A DNA stretch of 36,735 nucleotides from Pseudomonas sp. Irchel s3h14 (GTDB lineage Bacteria; Pseudomonadota; Gammaproteobacteria; Pseudomonadales; Pseudomonadaceae): positions 1-36,735 of the forward strand of contig NZ_FYDJ01000034.1 of the NCBI RefSeq assembly GCF_900187425.1. The letters run 5' to 3'. The position numbers were made by a program, and so were the translations under genes. The notes beneath the pieces are model-generated. The model saw nothing but the letters and a program-made list of their open reading frames with translations. It made no database searches and was not told the DNA's origin. Each line of letters starts with the position of its first letter. The stretch's first letter is position 1. Below are positions 16,740-25,043 of the stretch, piece after piece.

Positions 16740-17072
16740 TTACATCGACTTGACCGACACCACTTCCACAAACCTGAATTTTTTTCTGGCCGTCTTAGTA
16801 GCTTCTTGCTCTGCAACTAGAGAGCTCAGCGTATCGGCCTCATGTACCATCTCGCGCATCTTGCCTTCAAATTCATTTCCCACCCGCAGCGTGACTCTCA
16901 ACCTAGGTGTGAAGCCTTTTGAGACTGTCTTTTTCTTCGCAGCCTTCACCGGTTGCACGATCACAACATCCGGGACTGTGTCCTGCACGTCTGAGTGAAT
17001 TGCCGGCGCAGAGGGCTCAGGATCACCGAATAGCGCCCGGCGCATCTCATCTTCCATCAATTCTGTATTCAT
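16740..17072 (-). CDS. Small hypothetical protein with an acidic N-terminus and basic middle
   Basis: From ATG 17072 the product has 110 residues: an acidic start (MNTELMEDEMRRALFGDPEP), a linker with VQPVKAAKKKTVSKG, and a structured C-terminal half (FTPRLRVTLRVGNEFEGKMR, then TLSSLVAEQEATKTARKKF). The family was not recognised. The layout resembles small accessory proteins found on integrative elements, but this is only an impression. GAGAA lies seven bases before the chosen start; the frame stays open upstream to 17255 without a better start. An inverted repeat lies just upstream. It is divergent from the nuclease gene to its right. Confidence 0.6.
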   Translation of the reverse strand: MNTELMEDEMRRALFGDPEPSAPAIHSDVQDTVPDVVIVQPVKAAKKKTVSKGFTPRLRVTLRVGNEFEGKMREMVHEADTLSSLVAEQEATKTARKKFRFVEVVSVKSM

Positions 17073-17101
17073 ACCATTTCTCAGAAGGGTGTTATCTATA
17101 A

Positions 17102-17120
17102 CCTGATCGATTCTATCAGG
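17102..17120. promoter_or_regulatory. Inverted repeat CCTGAT-N7-ATCAGG
   Basis: Perfect 6-base arms lie 30-48 bases upstream of the small minus-strand gene starting at 17072. The position fits an operator over its promoter. No binding protein is known. Confidence 0.4.
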
Positions 17121-17439
17121 ATGGCCAGACTCTGTTGTAAAGCGTCGCTGGGGTGAGACCTCAAGTGGTAAGGGCCAGCAGATACCGGCGAGCGTCAGCG
17201 TCTCCATCTGCCGCCTATCATTGCGGGCAGCTTTCGGCCAGAAACGGACAGTCATCTATGGCCGCTATACGGGGCCACTCGCTTTTTCGCCTCGTACCTG
17301 ATCCGAAGTTTTTCATATTAGGTAGGGGATGCTGGAAGTTACAACTCGGGTAAAGTGCGGATGCGCCGCTAAGGCTAGTACACCGCATTGATTCGGTGGC
17401 AAATTGACTAATGATCACAGGACATAAGGAATTCTGATT

Positions 17440-18243
17440 GTGGACAGCGTTAATCGCCCGGCGGTATGGCAAATGGTTAGGGAAGCAGCCCAGCAGTTGA
17501 GTGGGGAATTTACGTATCAAGCGATTAAAGCAAAAGTCAGGTCGATGTACGGAAATGATATCAATGACAGCTCGATGACATGCAGCATTGTTTCGGGGGC
17601 AGTGAATCACCCATCGCGCATCCATTATAGTGAAAACAAAAAACCACGGCTCACCGACACAGCCTACGACTACTTGTTCAGCACTGGTCGCGGTCGGGTT
17701 GTTTTGTACCAGCCTGACAAACATGGCGTATGGGAGATTGCGCATGCTGCCGACGGCGCGTTGATCGTCCGTCTCGCGGACGGTGTGGGCGACGATCCTG
17801 CGCCGATCGCCGACGCAGTAGATACAAACGATGATGCGTACGGCATGTTCGCTCTAGAGGCGCACCTACGCGATTACCTCGCCAAGAAGCTTCCCAAACT
17901 GCTAGGTCACGCTGCGCCACTTACCCTATACCGCACGAGCGATCGTGATGGTGTAGAGTTTCACACGGACGTTGGCCCGATCGATATCCTGGCGATCGGC
18001 AACGGCGATTTCTATGTAATCGAACTGAAAGTCGGCCGCGGACCGGACGCGGCCTTAGGGCAAATCCTTCGCTATATGGGTTGGGTCAAAGAGCACCTAG
18101 CGGGCGACAAGAATGTGTATGGCATCATCATCGCGTCGGGTATTGGCCAGAAACTACTTTATGCGGCAACACAGGTCCCGAATGTCCGGCTGATGGAGTA
18201 CGACCTCGCCGTAACGCTTCGCTCGGTAGCCCTAAATGTTTGA
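17440..18243 (+). CDS. NucS-like PD-(D/E)xK nuclease with N-terminal winged-helix-type domain
   Basis: The 267 residues fall into two parts. Residues about 5-95 look like a small DNA-binding domain (VWQMVREAAQQLSGEFTYQA, then IKAKVRSMYGND). Residues about 130-265 match the NucS/DUF91 nuclease fold. The active-site pattern is E140 (FALEAHLRDYL), D182 (GPIDILAIG), E195 and K197 (FYVIELKVGR) and Q208 (LGQILRYMGWVKEHL). The nuclease is therefore predicted to be active on DNA. Stand-alone proteins of this type occur in defence and mobile regions; archaeal and actinobacterial NucS acts in mismatch repair. The GTG start has AAGGAA about nine bases upstream. It lies between IS relics and a phospholipase D-like gene, suggesting an accessory defence or repair role. 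Confidence 0.82.
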   Translation: MDSVNRPAVWQMVREAAQQLSGEFTYQAIKAKVRSMYGNDINDSSMTCSIVSGAVNHPSRIHYSENKKPRLTDTAYDYLFSTGRGRVVLYQPDKHGVWEIAHAADGALIVRLADGVGDDPAPIADAVDTNDDAYGMFALEAHLRDYLAKKLPKLLGHAAPLTLYRTSDRDGVEFHTDVGPIDILAIGNGDFYVIELKVGRGPDAALGQILRYMGWVKEHLAGDKNVYGIIIASGIGQKLLYAATQVPNVRLMEYDLAVTLRSVALNV

Positions 18244-18384
18244 CAGGGCACTCTTGCGAGCTGGCTATAACAGTTCCGACTCTTCGCCGCTTAACACCCC
18301 TGATAGCCGCAGTTGGCGATAGGTCGCTTCACCCCCTGAGGAAGCCAGTCAACCTAAATTCGAGTTCTTGAGGAGCGGTGCCCC

Positions 18385-18549
18385 ATGCCTCCTCAAGGCA
18401 TTCAAATAGGTGATTTCGTCGTAGGGCGTGATGGCCTACCAGCACTGCTAGATAATCAGATCGCAGGGGTGACCGGCGAACTTTTTGAGTTTAGCTGGGC
18501 TAGCTCTCCCGCCTTGCATCCAGTAACTGTGGATTGGAATATTTCCTAG
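18385..18549 (+). CDS. 54-residue stub, possible N-terminus of a lost helicase-type gene
   Basis: ATG 18385 follows TTGAGGAGCGGTGCCCC, a good ribosome binding site. The product begins MPPQGIQIGDFVVGRDGLPA and continues GELFEFSWASSPALHPVTV, then stops at 18547-18549. The pattern (a beta-rich GDFV..R.G opening ending in a SPA..PV phrase) resembles the small N-terminal domain of some SNF2-type helicases in defence loci. That reading is weak. Its last 50 bases overlap the convergent phospholipase D-like gene, so the rest of such a gene is absent. It may be a remnant or a small protein. Confidence 0.4.
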   Translation: MPPQGIQIGDFVVGRDGLPALLDNQIAGVTGELFEFSWASSPALHPVTVDWNIS

Positions 18550-19489
18550 CGAACTCGCCAAGGTCCATGCACATGCCGTCATTTTTGACCCAGTCCGTTG
18601 CATTGCTTTCAGCTCGTTTCAGCAGTTCGCGCCACTGCTCAATATCACCGAGGTTTTTCCTGAACCCTGGAATGTAACTCGCCTCAACAAACTGCATGGG
18701 ACCTTCATATTCCTCTCGAGTGAAGTAAACCGGTTCCTGCGCGCCCTCATCTGAGAAGGCAAACCGCATACGTCCGTCTTTATGGAAACTAATCAGGTAA
18801 GCTCGGCGCGGAATGTCTGACCATCCTTGCCATGCATAGGCCGGTTGACCAGTTTCCTCCTTCTTTAGTGCGACGGCAGTATCACCAGCGGCGTCCATGT
18901 CAGCAAGATCAACGACTACATACAAATCGCGACCCGTGAACGAAGAAGGATTTGCGATGACCGCTGCAATGAGAGACTCAGAGGAGGTCTGCGGAAGTGA
19001 CCGGTTAGCATGTCGCTGGCGCCATAACCGTTGCGCCTCGGTAAATTCGTCACTATCTAGATCAATAAGCTTGGCAAAGGACCACAGGTCATTGAACCAG
19101 GTGTGCGCTTCTTGAACAGTGGCTGCGTCGGTGGAAACCATACCGAGCTCCCGCCACTGGGTAGCTTCAGCTCCCTCAAGTCCAAGGCCATTCGCCGAGG
19201 CGTTTGCACTGCCAACAACAATTTCGGTTTCAGCAAGGTAGGCCTTGGCGTGCAACCGGTCGACGCGGCGAATCATCCCCGGATAGGTGTTGACGAGATC
19301 TCGAACTACCGAAGGGTTAGTTGCGCCAGCTGAAAGGTCGAGTAGTACACGCACTCTTCTATCTGATCGATCGAGCCCTAGGTCTTTCAAAGCCCCTGCC
19401 CCCCAAAATGCGACCGCGATATCGAGACTACCTTCTTGCTCACGCACCCATTGGCTGAGATGACGCTGGTTGCTAATCAATTGACTCAT
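18500..19489 (-). CDS. Phospholipase D-like nuclease family protein
   Basis: From ATG 19489 with a textbook TAGGAGGATCA ribosome site, the product has 329 residues. One PLD catalytic motif is visible: RLHAKAYLAE (H80, K82) followed by EIVVGSANASANGLGL. The usual Asp of HxKxxxxD is Glu at residue 87. With a single motif it would work as a dimer, as do Nuc-type endonucleases. The C-terminal half (about 150-329; LIAAVIANPSSFTGRDLYVV, RRAYLISFHKDGRMRF) is a separate domain not recognised. Proteins of this kind are frequent in restriction and defence islands. It converges with the stub ORF and sits near the NucS-like nuclease, supporting a shared accessory locus. Lipid hydrolysis is unlikely since no membrane or export signal is seen. 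Confidence 0.8.
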   Translation of the reverse strand: MSQLISNQRHLSQWVREQEGSLDIAVAFWGAGALKDLGLDRSDRRVRVLLDLSAGATNPSVVRDLVNTYPGMIRRVDRLHAKAYLAETEIVVGSANASANGLGLEGAEATQWRELGMVSTDAATVQEAHTWFNDLWSFAKLIDLDSDEFTEAQRLWRQRHANRSLPQTSSESLIAAVIANPSSFTGRDLYVVVDLADMDAAGDTAVALKKEETGQPAYAWQGWSDIPRRAYLISFHKDGRMRFAFSDEGAQEPVYFTREEYEGPMQFVEASYIPGFRKNLGDIEQWRELLKRAESNATDWVKNDGMCMDLGEFARKYSNPQLLDARRES

Positions 19490-19871
19490 TGATCCTCCTA
19501 ACGGTTTTGGGGAATAGCCAAAGACGAATAACCTCTGCTGCAGATTGCCGCGAAGGGCAACGATCGGCCAAAAGCCGCCGCTCAGGGCATCTACCAAAAA
19601 GTGGGCGATTCACTTAGCGTCACGCTATCAAGCAACGTCAAACAAACAACGCCAAAAACCCAGTCATTTAGCGAATTCCTCGCGACTGGAATTTTTTCAT
19701 GGCGTGAAGTGTAAAGTCCAAAAGGTGTCCTAGACTACAGGCTTAAATGGTCTGATTTCTTGAGTTTTTCACCGCTGCAACTACTGGATTTTTATATAAA
19801 TTCAGACAGTCTTCAGACGCAGCACTGCCTTTATAGAATGCCCTCTATCGACCCAAGAGCGGGATGAAAAT
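19490..19871. other. Intergenic stretch with a copy of the dispersed repeat
   Basis: No gene is supported. Bases 19556-19577 (GGCAACGATCGGCCAAAAGC) are another copy of the repeat. The last 150 bases are AT-rich, including TTTATATAA near 19791, and probably hold the acyltransferase promoter. Confidence 0.45.
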
Positions 19872-20885
19872 ATGAACAGTAGTTCCGTAGCGGGTTCTCG
19901 ATTCAGCGTACTTGATGGATGGCGCGGCATAAGCATCTTGCTTGTCTTGGCATGCCACCTGCTACCACTTAGCCCAAAGGCTTGGCAATTTAATGCCGCC
20001 GCAGGCGTTATGGGAATGGCTATATTTTTTACGTTATCGGGTTTCCTGATAACAAACTTTCTGCTCAACAACAGCAGCGTCGTTGATTTTTTAATCCGCA
20101 GAATCTTTCGGGTTGTCCCTCTCGCCTGGTTGTACATGCTCATTGCTTTACCTGTCATGAACAGCACTCCGGAGTTCTACATCGCAAACTTTCTGTTCGT
20201 TGCCAACTGGCCGCCTATGTGGCTTGGCAATGTAAACGGCCACCTATGGAGTTTGTGCATGGAGGTCCAGTTTTATTTCGCCATCGCTTTGCTGGTAGTT
20301 CTGATGAGAAACAAGTGGGTACTGCTGATCCCTGTTCTCTGCATCGCCGTCACGATGTACCGGGTCATGAATGATGTGCATGTCGCAATCAACACTTACT
20401 ACCGCATTGATGAAATACTTTCCGGATGCATACTGGCACTGATATACAACAATAGACTGGGCAACATCCTTGACAAACTTCCGACACAAACGGCGATCGT
20501 GCAAATATTTTTATGCCTCCTGTTTGTCGTGTCCTGTCATCCCGATGCGGGCTTCATGAACTACTTCCGTCCCTATCTTGCCGCAGCAATGGTGGGGAGC
20601 ACGTTACTCAATAGTCGGACACGAATTGCCCAGTTGCTGAATAATCGCGCTCTATTTTATATCGCCACCATCTCGTACGCGCTCTACGTTGTTCATCCAC
20701 TGCTAATACATACTTGGCTGGGTAGCGGAGATACCGTCATAAAATATCTGAAGCGCCCTTTGTTGTTCGCCGCCATTTTTATCACCGCGCACATCTCGAC
20801 CTTCTATTATGAAAAATGGTGGATTGCTTTTGGTAAGAGATTTGCCAAGAAAGTAGCTAGCCAATCTGTTACATCGGCCGGTTGA
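19872..20885 (+). CDS. Acyltransferase 3 family (OafA/YrhL-type) membrane protein
   Basis: The 337 residues form about ten membrane helices. The N-terminal signature is RFSVLDGWRGISILLVLACH, with R18 and H29 as the expected catalytic-region residues. FFTLSGFLITNFLL, FLIRRIFRVVPLAWLY and NGHLWSLCMEVQFYF are further family hallmarks. These inner-membrane enzymes add acetyl or other acyl groups to surface sugars such as O-antigen or exopolysaccharide. The length is normal and the C-terminal extension found in some members (SGNH domain) is absent. The gene is AT-richer than its neighbours and uses more A/T-ending codons, a sign of transfer. It stands alone with no sugar gene beside it, so its acceptor is unknown. 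Confidence 0.9.
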   Translation: MNSSSVAGSRFSVLDGWRGISILLVLACHLLPLSPKAWQFNAAAGVMGMAIFFTLSGFLITNFLLNNSSVVDFLIRRIFRVVPLAWLYMLIALPVMNSTPEFYIANFLFVANWPPMWLGNVNGHLWSLCMEVQFYFAIALLVVLMRNKWVLLIPVLCIAVTMYRVMNDVHVAINTYYRIDEILSGCILALIYNNRLGNILDKLPTQTAIVQIFLCLLFVVSCHPDAGFMNYFRPYLAAAMVGSTLLNSRTRIAQLLNNRALFYIATISYALYVVHPLLIHTWLGSGDTVIKYLKRPLLFAAIFITAHISTFYYEKWWIAFGKRFAKKVASQSVTSAG

Positions 20886-21326
20886 ATCCACAGTCGATTG
20901 CGGTCCTTCACGATAGGAAGCAATCCGGCCAAATGCGGACGGTCGTCCCCGCTAAAAAGCCTGTACTTTGGAAGATGTTTTTTTGGTAGATGTCAGGCTT
21001 TTTCACCAACTCACATACAGACCTCCTCGAAGTGCTGAATGAGATTTCGGCATTGATGTCCTTCGCGTATGCGCGGCTTGGGCCGATACCCGACGATCAT
21101 CCACTGTCACAGACAGGCTTTTCGCATCTGTATAGAACGCCTCCTTGGCCGGCTGATCGGCGGCAGCTACCGCCACAAGCAAACGCATGCAGCCGTGGTT
21201 AAAGCTACCGCCTGCCCTGCCGATAACTCCGACCATGGACTTGTGTACCTCCGGTACAACGGTCATGACTGACCTTGCGACCCATGCACTCTACCGCTTG
21301 GCCGCGTCATTTAAGGAGAAGTGACT
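20886..21326. other. Intergenic stretch with a copy of the dispersed repeat
   Basis: Bases 20893-20950 hold the longest copy of the repeat (GTCGATTGCGGTCCTTCACG onward, core GCAATCCGGCCAAATGCGGA). Minus-strand and plus-strand frames of 60-90 codons lie further on (20990-21270). They show no family features or convincing ribosome sites and are not called. Confidence 0.5.
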
Positions 21327-23018
21327 GTGATCATTGGTATTGACCTGGGCACCACCAACAGCCTCGTGGCTGCGTGGGATGGTGAACAGGCCCGGATACT
21401 CCCCAATGCCTTGGGCAACCTCTTCACGCCGAGCGTCGTGGGTCTCGATGATCATGGCCAATTGGTTGTCGGGGATATCGCTCGCGAGCGGTTGCACACC
21501 CATCCACAACTCACCGCGTCGCTGTTCAAGCGCTACATGGGCAGCGCCCGTGAGACGCGGCTCGGTGGGCGCGCCTACCGCGCGGAAGAACTGTCGGCGA
21601 TGTTGCTGCGCAGTCTCAAGGCCGACGCCGAGCGTGCCTTGGGCGAGCCTGTTCACGAAGCGGTGATCAGCGTACCTGCGTACTTCAGCGATGCTCAGCG
21701 CAAGGCGACGCGGGTCGCTGGTGAGCTGGCCGGGCTGAAAATTGAAAAACTGGTCAACGAACCGACCGCCGCCGCATTGGCCTACGGCCTTCAACAGCGA
21801 AACGAAACGACCTTTCTGGTGTTCGACCTCGGTGGGGGCACCTTTGACGTATCCATCATGGAGCTGTTTGAAGGCGTCATGGAAGTTCGCGCCAGCGCCG
21901 GCGACAATTTCCTCGGCGGTGAAGACTTCGATGAGCTGCTCGTGGAGCATTTCATCGCAAAAATCGGCGCCGCCGACTTGCCGGACACGGCCCTCCCTGC
22001 CATTGCACAACGGTTGCGGCGTGAAGCACAACGGGTTCGCCATGTGCTGGGACAGGCACAGACCGCACGCTTTACCCTGCGCGAGCAACCGCGCGAGTGG
22101 ACCATCGAACTGACCCAGGGCGACCTTGCGGACATCTTCCGTCCCTTGCTGGATCGCTTGCGTGCGCCGATCGAACGCGCACTGCGCGATGCGCGGATCA
22201 AAGTCGCGGACCTCGACGAGATATTGCTGGTGGGCGGCACGACGCGTATGCCGCTGGTGCGCAAGCTGGCGGCGGCCCTCTTCGGGCGAATCCCGTCGAT
22301 GCAGCTCAACCCAGACGAAGTGGTCGCGCAGGGCGCGGCGGTCCAGGCGGCACTAATGGCGCGTCATGCTTCCCTTGAAGAAGTGGTGCTGACCGATGTA
22401 TGCCCCTATACCTTGGGCATCGAAACGTCGGTTCAGGTGGGGGCGGGTTTTCAAAGCGGCCACTACCTGCCGATCATCGAGCGCAACACGGTGGTGCCGG
22501 TGAGCCGTTCTCGCGTTGTGTCCACCCTCACTGACAATCAGAAAGTGGTCAGTCTGGGTATCTATCAGGGCGAAAACCGGCTGGTGAGTCACAATATTTT
22601 CCTGGGGCAGTTGGAAATCGCCGTGCCGCCGCGCAAGGCCGGTGAAGTGACCCTGGACGTGCGCTTCACCTATGACAACAACGGTTTGCTCGAGGCGCAG
22701 GTGCACCTGCCCATCAACGGCGAAACCCGCAGACTGGTCATCGAGAACAACCCCGGCGTACTGGCTCCAGAAGAAATTGCCCAGCGGCTCGCCGCCCTCG
22801 AAGCGCTCAAAGTGCACCCCCGCGATCAGCAGATCAATACGCTGCTGCTGGCCCGACTGGACCGCTTGTACCAGGAAAGCCTGGGCGATGGCCGGCAGCA
22901 TATTGCCGGGCTGGCGTTCCATTTTCAGCAAATGCTCGACACTCAGGACGAACGTCAGATACGCGAAGCCCGCAGCGACATTACTCAGCGCCTGGGTCAT
23001 TTCGAGCGAGAGGTTTAA
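21327..23018 (+). CDS. hscC: HscC-type Hsp70 chaperone
   Basis: The 563-residue product has an Hsp70 ATPase domain (about 1-350) with GIDLGTTNSLVAAWDG, then VINEPTAA-type sequence as LVNEPTAAALAYGL. VFDLGGGTFDVSIMEL and ILLVGGTTRMPLVRKL follow. A substrate-binding domain (about 355-500; VTLDVRFTYDNNGLLEAQV) and a short helical lid come next. It is shorter than DnaK (about 640) because the lid is reduced, as in E. coli HscC. The GTG at 21327 is preferred, since AAGGAG lies 8 bases before it; a GTG at 21321 is only two bases from that site. The J-domain gene follows after 6 bases, so chaperone and co-chaperone are one operon. HscC has specialised, not general, folding roles. Confidence 0.9.
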   Translation: MIIGIDLGTTNSLVAAWDGEQARILPNALGNLFTPSVVGLDDHGQLVVGDIARERLHTHPQLTASLFKRYMGSARETRLGGRAYRAEELSAMLLRSLKADAERALGEPVHEAVISVPAYFSDAQRKATRVAGELAGLKIEKLVNEPTAAALAYGLQQRNETTFLVFDLGGGTFDVSIMELFEGVMEVRASAGDNFLGGEDFDELLVEHFIAKIGAADLPDTALPAIAQRLRREAQRVRHVLGQAQTARFTLREQPREWTIELTQGDLADIFRPLLDRLRAPIERALRDARIKVADLDEILLVGGTTRMPLVRKLAAALFGRIPSMQLNPDEVVAQGAAVQAALMARHASLEEVVLTDVCPYTLGIETSVQVGAGFQSGHYLPIIERNTVVPVSRSRVVSTLTDNQKVVSLGIYQGENRLVSHNIFLGQLEIAVPPRKAGEVTLDVRFTYDNNGLLEAQVHLPINGETRRLVIENNPGVLAPEEIAQRLAALEALKVHPRDQQINTLLLARLDRLYQESLGDGRQHIAGLAFHFQQMLDTQDERQIREARSDITQRLGHFEREV

Positions 23019-23024
23019 GCCCCC

Positions 23025-24404
23025 ATGAACCATTGGCAAGTACTCAGCCTGACGCCGAACGCGGACGAACGCAGCATCAAGCGAGCCTATGCGCGCTTGC
23101 TCAAAACCCATCGTCCAGACGAAAACCCTGATGCGTTCCAGCGCCTGCGTGAAGCCTATGAAGCTTCGCTGGCCGAGGCTCGCTGGCGCGCGAAGGCGGA
23201 TGAGGAAATCGTTGATGCCCCGTTAGCCGTAAGCGCACTCGCCCCGCAATGCCCCCAGGCGGACGAAGTTCCTTCGCTGGCCATCCCAGTGGACAGCGTC
23301 GATCGCTCAACCCGTCCTCCAGAACCGTCTCTTGAGCAGATGCAGCAGTGGCTGGCCGACGGTAAAGACCGGCAGGTAATAGACGCGCTGCGCGCCTGGC
23401 TGGCCAGCGACTGGCTTATATCCTTCGAACACCGCCAGCGGTTCGAGCAAGATGTATTGGCTTGGCTCGAGTCCGCCCCGCATTGGTCGCCAGCGTTCTT
23501 CGATGGCGTGTGCCAGATCATGGGATGGGACGAAAAACAGGGCACGTTACCGTGCGAATACTGGCGTTGGGACAGGCTGATCCGGCGGTGCGAGGTGCAG
23601 GCCATGGAGGCAACCGTGCGCGGCGAGCTGGCCAGATTCGATGCCGAGAAAATCCACGGGCAGGCCGCCGCCTTGCTGCTCAAACCCATGAGTGACCGCC
23701 ACCGTCGTGCAATGGCCGATTACTTTACCAGCCTCGACTGGCAACGCTTTTCACAGCTCGCCCAGGACATTGAATACCAATACCCCGAGGTGCCCCAACG
23801 TCTCGGGCTGCAGCCACTGGACAACTGGCGGGACTGGTTGCCGGCCACCAACTATTCAGGGGTCTACCTGTTCTTGTGGCTGGCGCTCTCTGCTTTACTG
23901 GTGGTTTCGCTGCTGGCCGGCTCGTCGAAAAATACCGGGTTGGTCACCACGGTCCTTATGCCGATCTTCATGATGGCGGTGATGTGGGTCGGCCTGAAGG
24001 CTTACCAGGTGTGGGCCATGGTGGTCGTGAGGCTGGGGCAGCTGGATGTGCTGCTCAGTGGATGGTTACTCCCGCGGCGTTGGTATCGGCAAGGCGCCGG
24101 GCTCTTGGTGCTGCGCCACATCCTCCCCAGTGCAATACCGGCAGTCGTGGCGTACGCCTGGTCCGATCATGTGCCGTGGCTGCAGTGGATGAGCCCCGTG
24201 GTGGTGTTCCTGGGCACGATTTATTTCACCAATGCTGCGCTGAGCGGCGGACAGCTCTCGTTGCCCGCTCGGGCATTACGAGCCATCAAGCTGAAAGTCG
24301 ATCGGTTGCCCTGGCACGTGCTCAAGCACGAAGGTGTTCTCGTTTTGGTGGCCGTGGCGACGATGGCAGGTTGGGTCTATTGGCATATGAAACCAGTGGT
24401 TTAG
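23025..24404 (+). CDS. J-domain membrane co-chaperone (DjlB/DjlC-like)
   Basis: The 459 residues start with a J domain (about 1-55): NHWQVLSLTPNADERSIKRA, then YARLLKTHRPDENPDAFQRL. The usual HPD tripeptide reads HRPD here, as is common in the HscC-partner J-proteins. Residues about 60-270 are a hydrophilic helical middle part. About four to five membrane helices follow from residue 283 (YLFLWLALSALLVVSLLAG, VLMPIFMMAVMWVGLKAY, and the C-terminal VLVLVAVATMAGWVYWHM). The protein should stimulate the ATPase of the Hsp70 encoded 6 bases upstream and tether it at the inner membrane. The pairing is the same as E. coli hscC with djlB/djlC. Confidence 0.87.
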   Translation: MNHWQVLSLTPNADERSIKRAYARLLKTHRPDENPDAFQRLREAYEASLAEARWRAKADEEIVDAPLAVSALAPQCPQADEVPSLAIPVDSVDRSTRPPEPSLEQMQQWLADGKDRQVIDALRAWLASDWLISFEHRQRFEQDVLAWLESAPHWSPAFFDGVCQIMGWDEKQGTLPCEYWRWDRLIRRCEVQAMEATVRGELARFDAEKIHGQAAALLLKPMSDRHRRAMADYFTSLDWQRFSQLAQDIEYQYPEVPQRLGLQPLDNWRDWLPATNYSGVYLFLWLALSALLVVSLLAGSSKNTGLVTTVLMPIFMMAVMWVGLKAYQVWAMVVVRLGQLDVLLSGWLLPRRWYRQGAGLLVLRHILPSAIPAVVAYAWSDHVPWLQWMSPVVVFLGTIYFTNAALSGGQLSLPARALRAIKLKVDRLPWHVLKHEGVLVLVAVATMAGWVYWHMKPVV

Positions 24405-24481
24405 GGTCACGCAGGGCGCAGACAGATGACGCGAATCGGATACCATTTTGACCCGGTTGCAAAACGCTCAGGGAGAGCACC

Positions 24482-24907
24482 ATGCCTGCACAAATCCAAC
24501 TATCAGAAAATGTAACGGAGGCAGAGCGCCTCGCCATTCTGACCCCGCTGCTGGCCCATAACCTGACTAACGGCGGAGACGACGCGCATGAAACTTTTGC
24601 GCTGTTGCTACGAGCCCCTGACAGGGACGAAGTCATTGGCGGGCTGTACGGGAAGATCTCCTATCGATGGCTACTCATCGATCTTGTCAGCGTTCCTGAA
24701 CAGATGCGGGGCCAGGGTATCGGGGAGCGATTAATGCGCATGGCCGAAGATATCGCGCAAAAGAAGAACTGCATTGGCATTTGGCTAGAGACCTTCAGCT
24801 TTCAAGCGCCAGGTTTTTATCGAAAACTTGGGTACTCCGAGTTCGGACGCCTGGCAGATTACCCACCAGGACATACTCGACTCTATTACCAAAAGACGCT
24901 GTGCTAG
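24482..24907 (+). CDS. GNAT-family N-acetyltransferase
   Basis: The 141-residue product has the GNAT fold signature. The acetyl-CoA loop is EQMRGQGIGERLMRMAED (residues 74-91), preceded by the strand WLLIDLVSVP. The last part, FQAPGFYRKLGYSEFGRL, is the usual Tyr-containing C-terminal motif. The start has GGGAGAGCACC upstream. Members closest in look acetylate small amines or are of unknown substrate. It follows the J-protein by 77 bases but has its own leader. Confidence 0.9.
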   Translation: MPAQIQLSENVTEAERLAILTPLLAHNLTNGGDDAHETFALLLRAPDRDEVIGGLYGKISYRWLLIDLVSVPEQMRGQGIGERLMRMAEDIAQKKNCIGIWLETFSFQAPGFYRKLGYSEFGRLADYPPGHTRLYYQKTLC

Positions 24908-25043
24908 CAGCGTTTTGAGTTGATTTTTGCTCTCGTAGATCCCAAAGCCCGGTGATGTGTATCTCATGCAGCTGCTCTGACCTGCCGGAGAAGATGTCCG
25001 GACTAGACTCGCTCATCCTTGCAGCCCTGCCATACTGTTCAAC

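Noticed and set aside
21003..21266. Minus-strand open frame of 87 codons upstream of the Hsp70 gene
   Set aside because: No recognisable family, no good ribosome site, and nearby frames on both strands are equally long.
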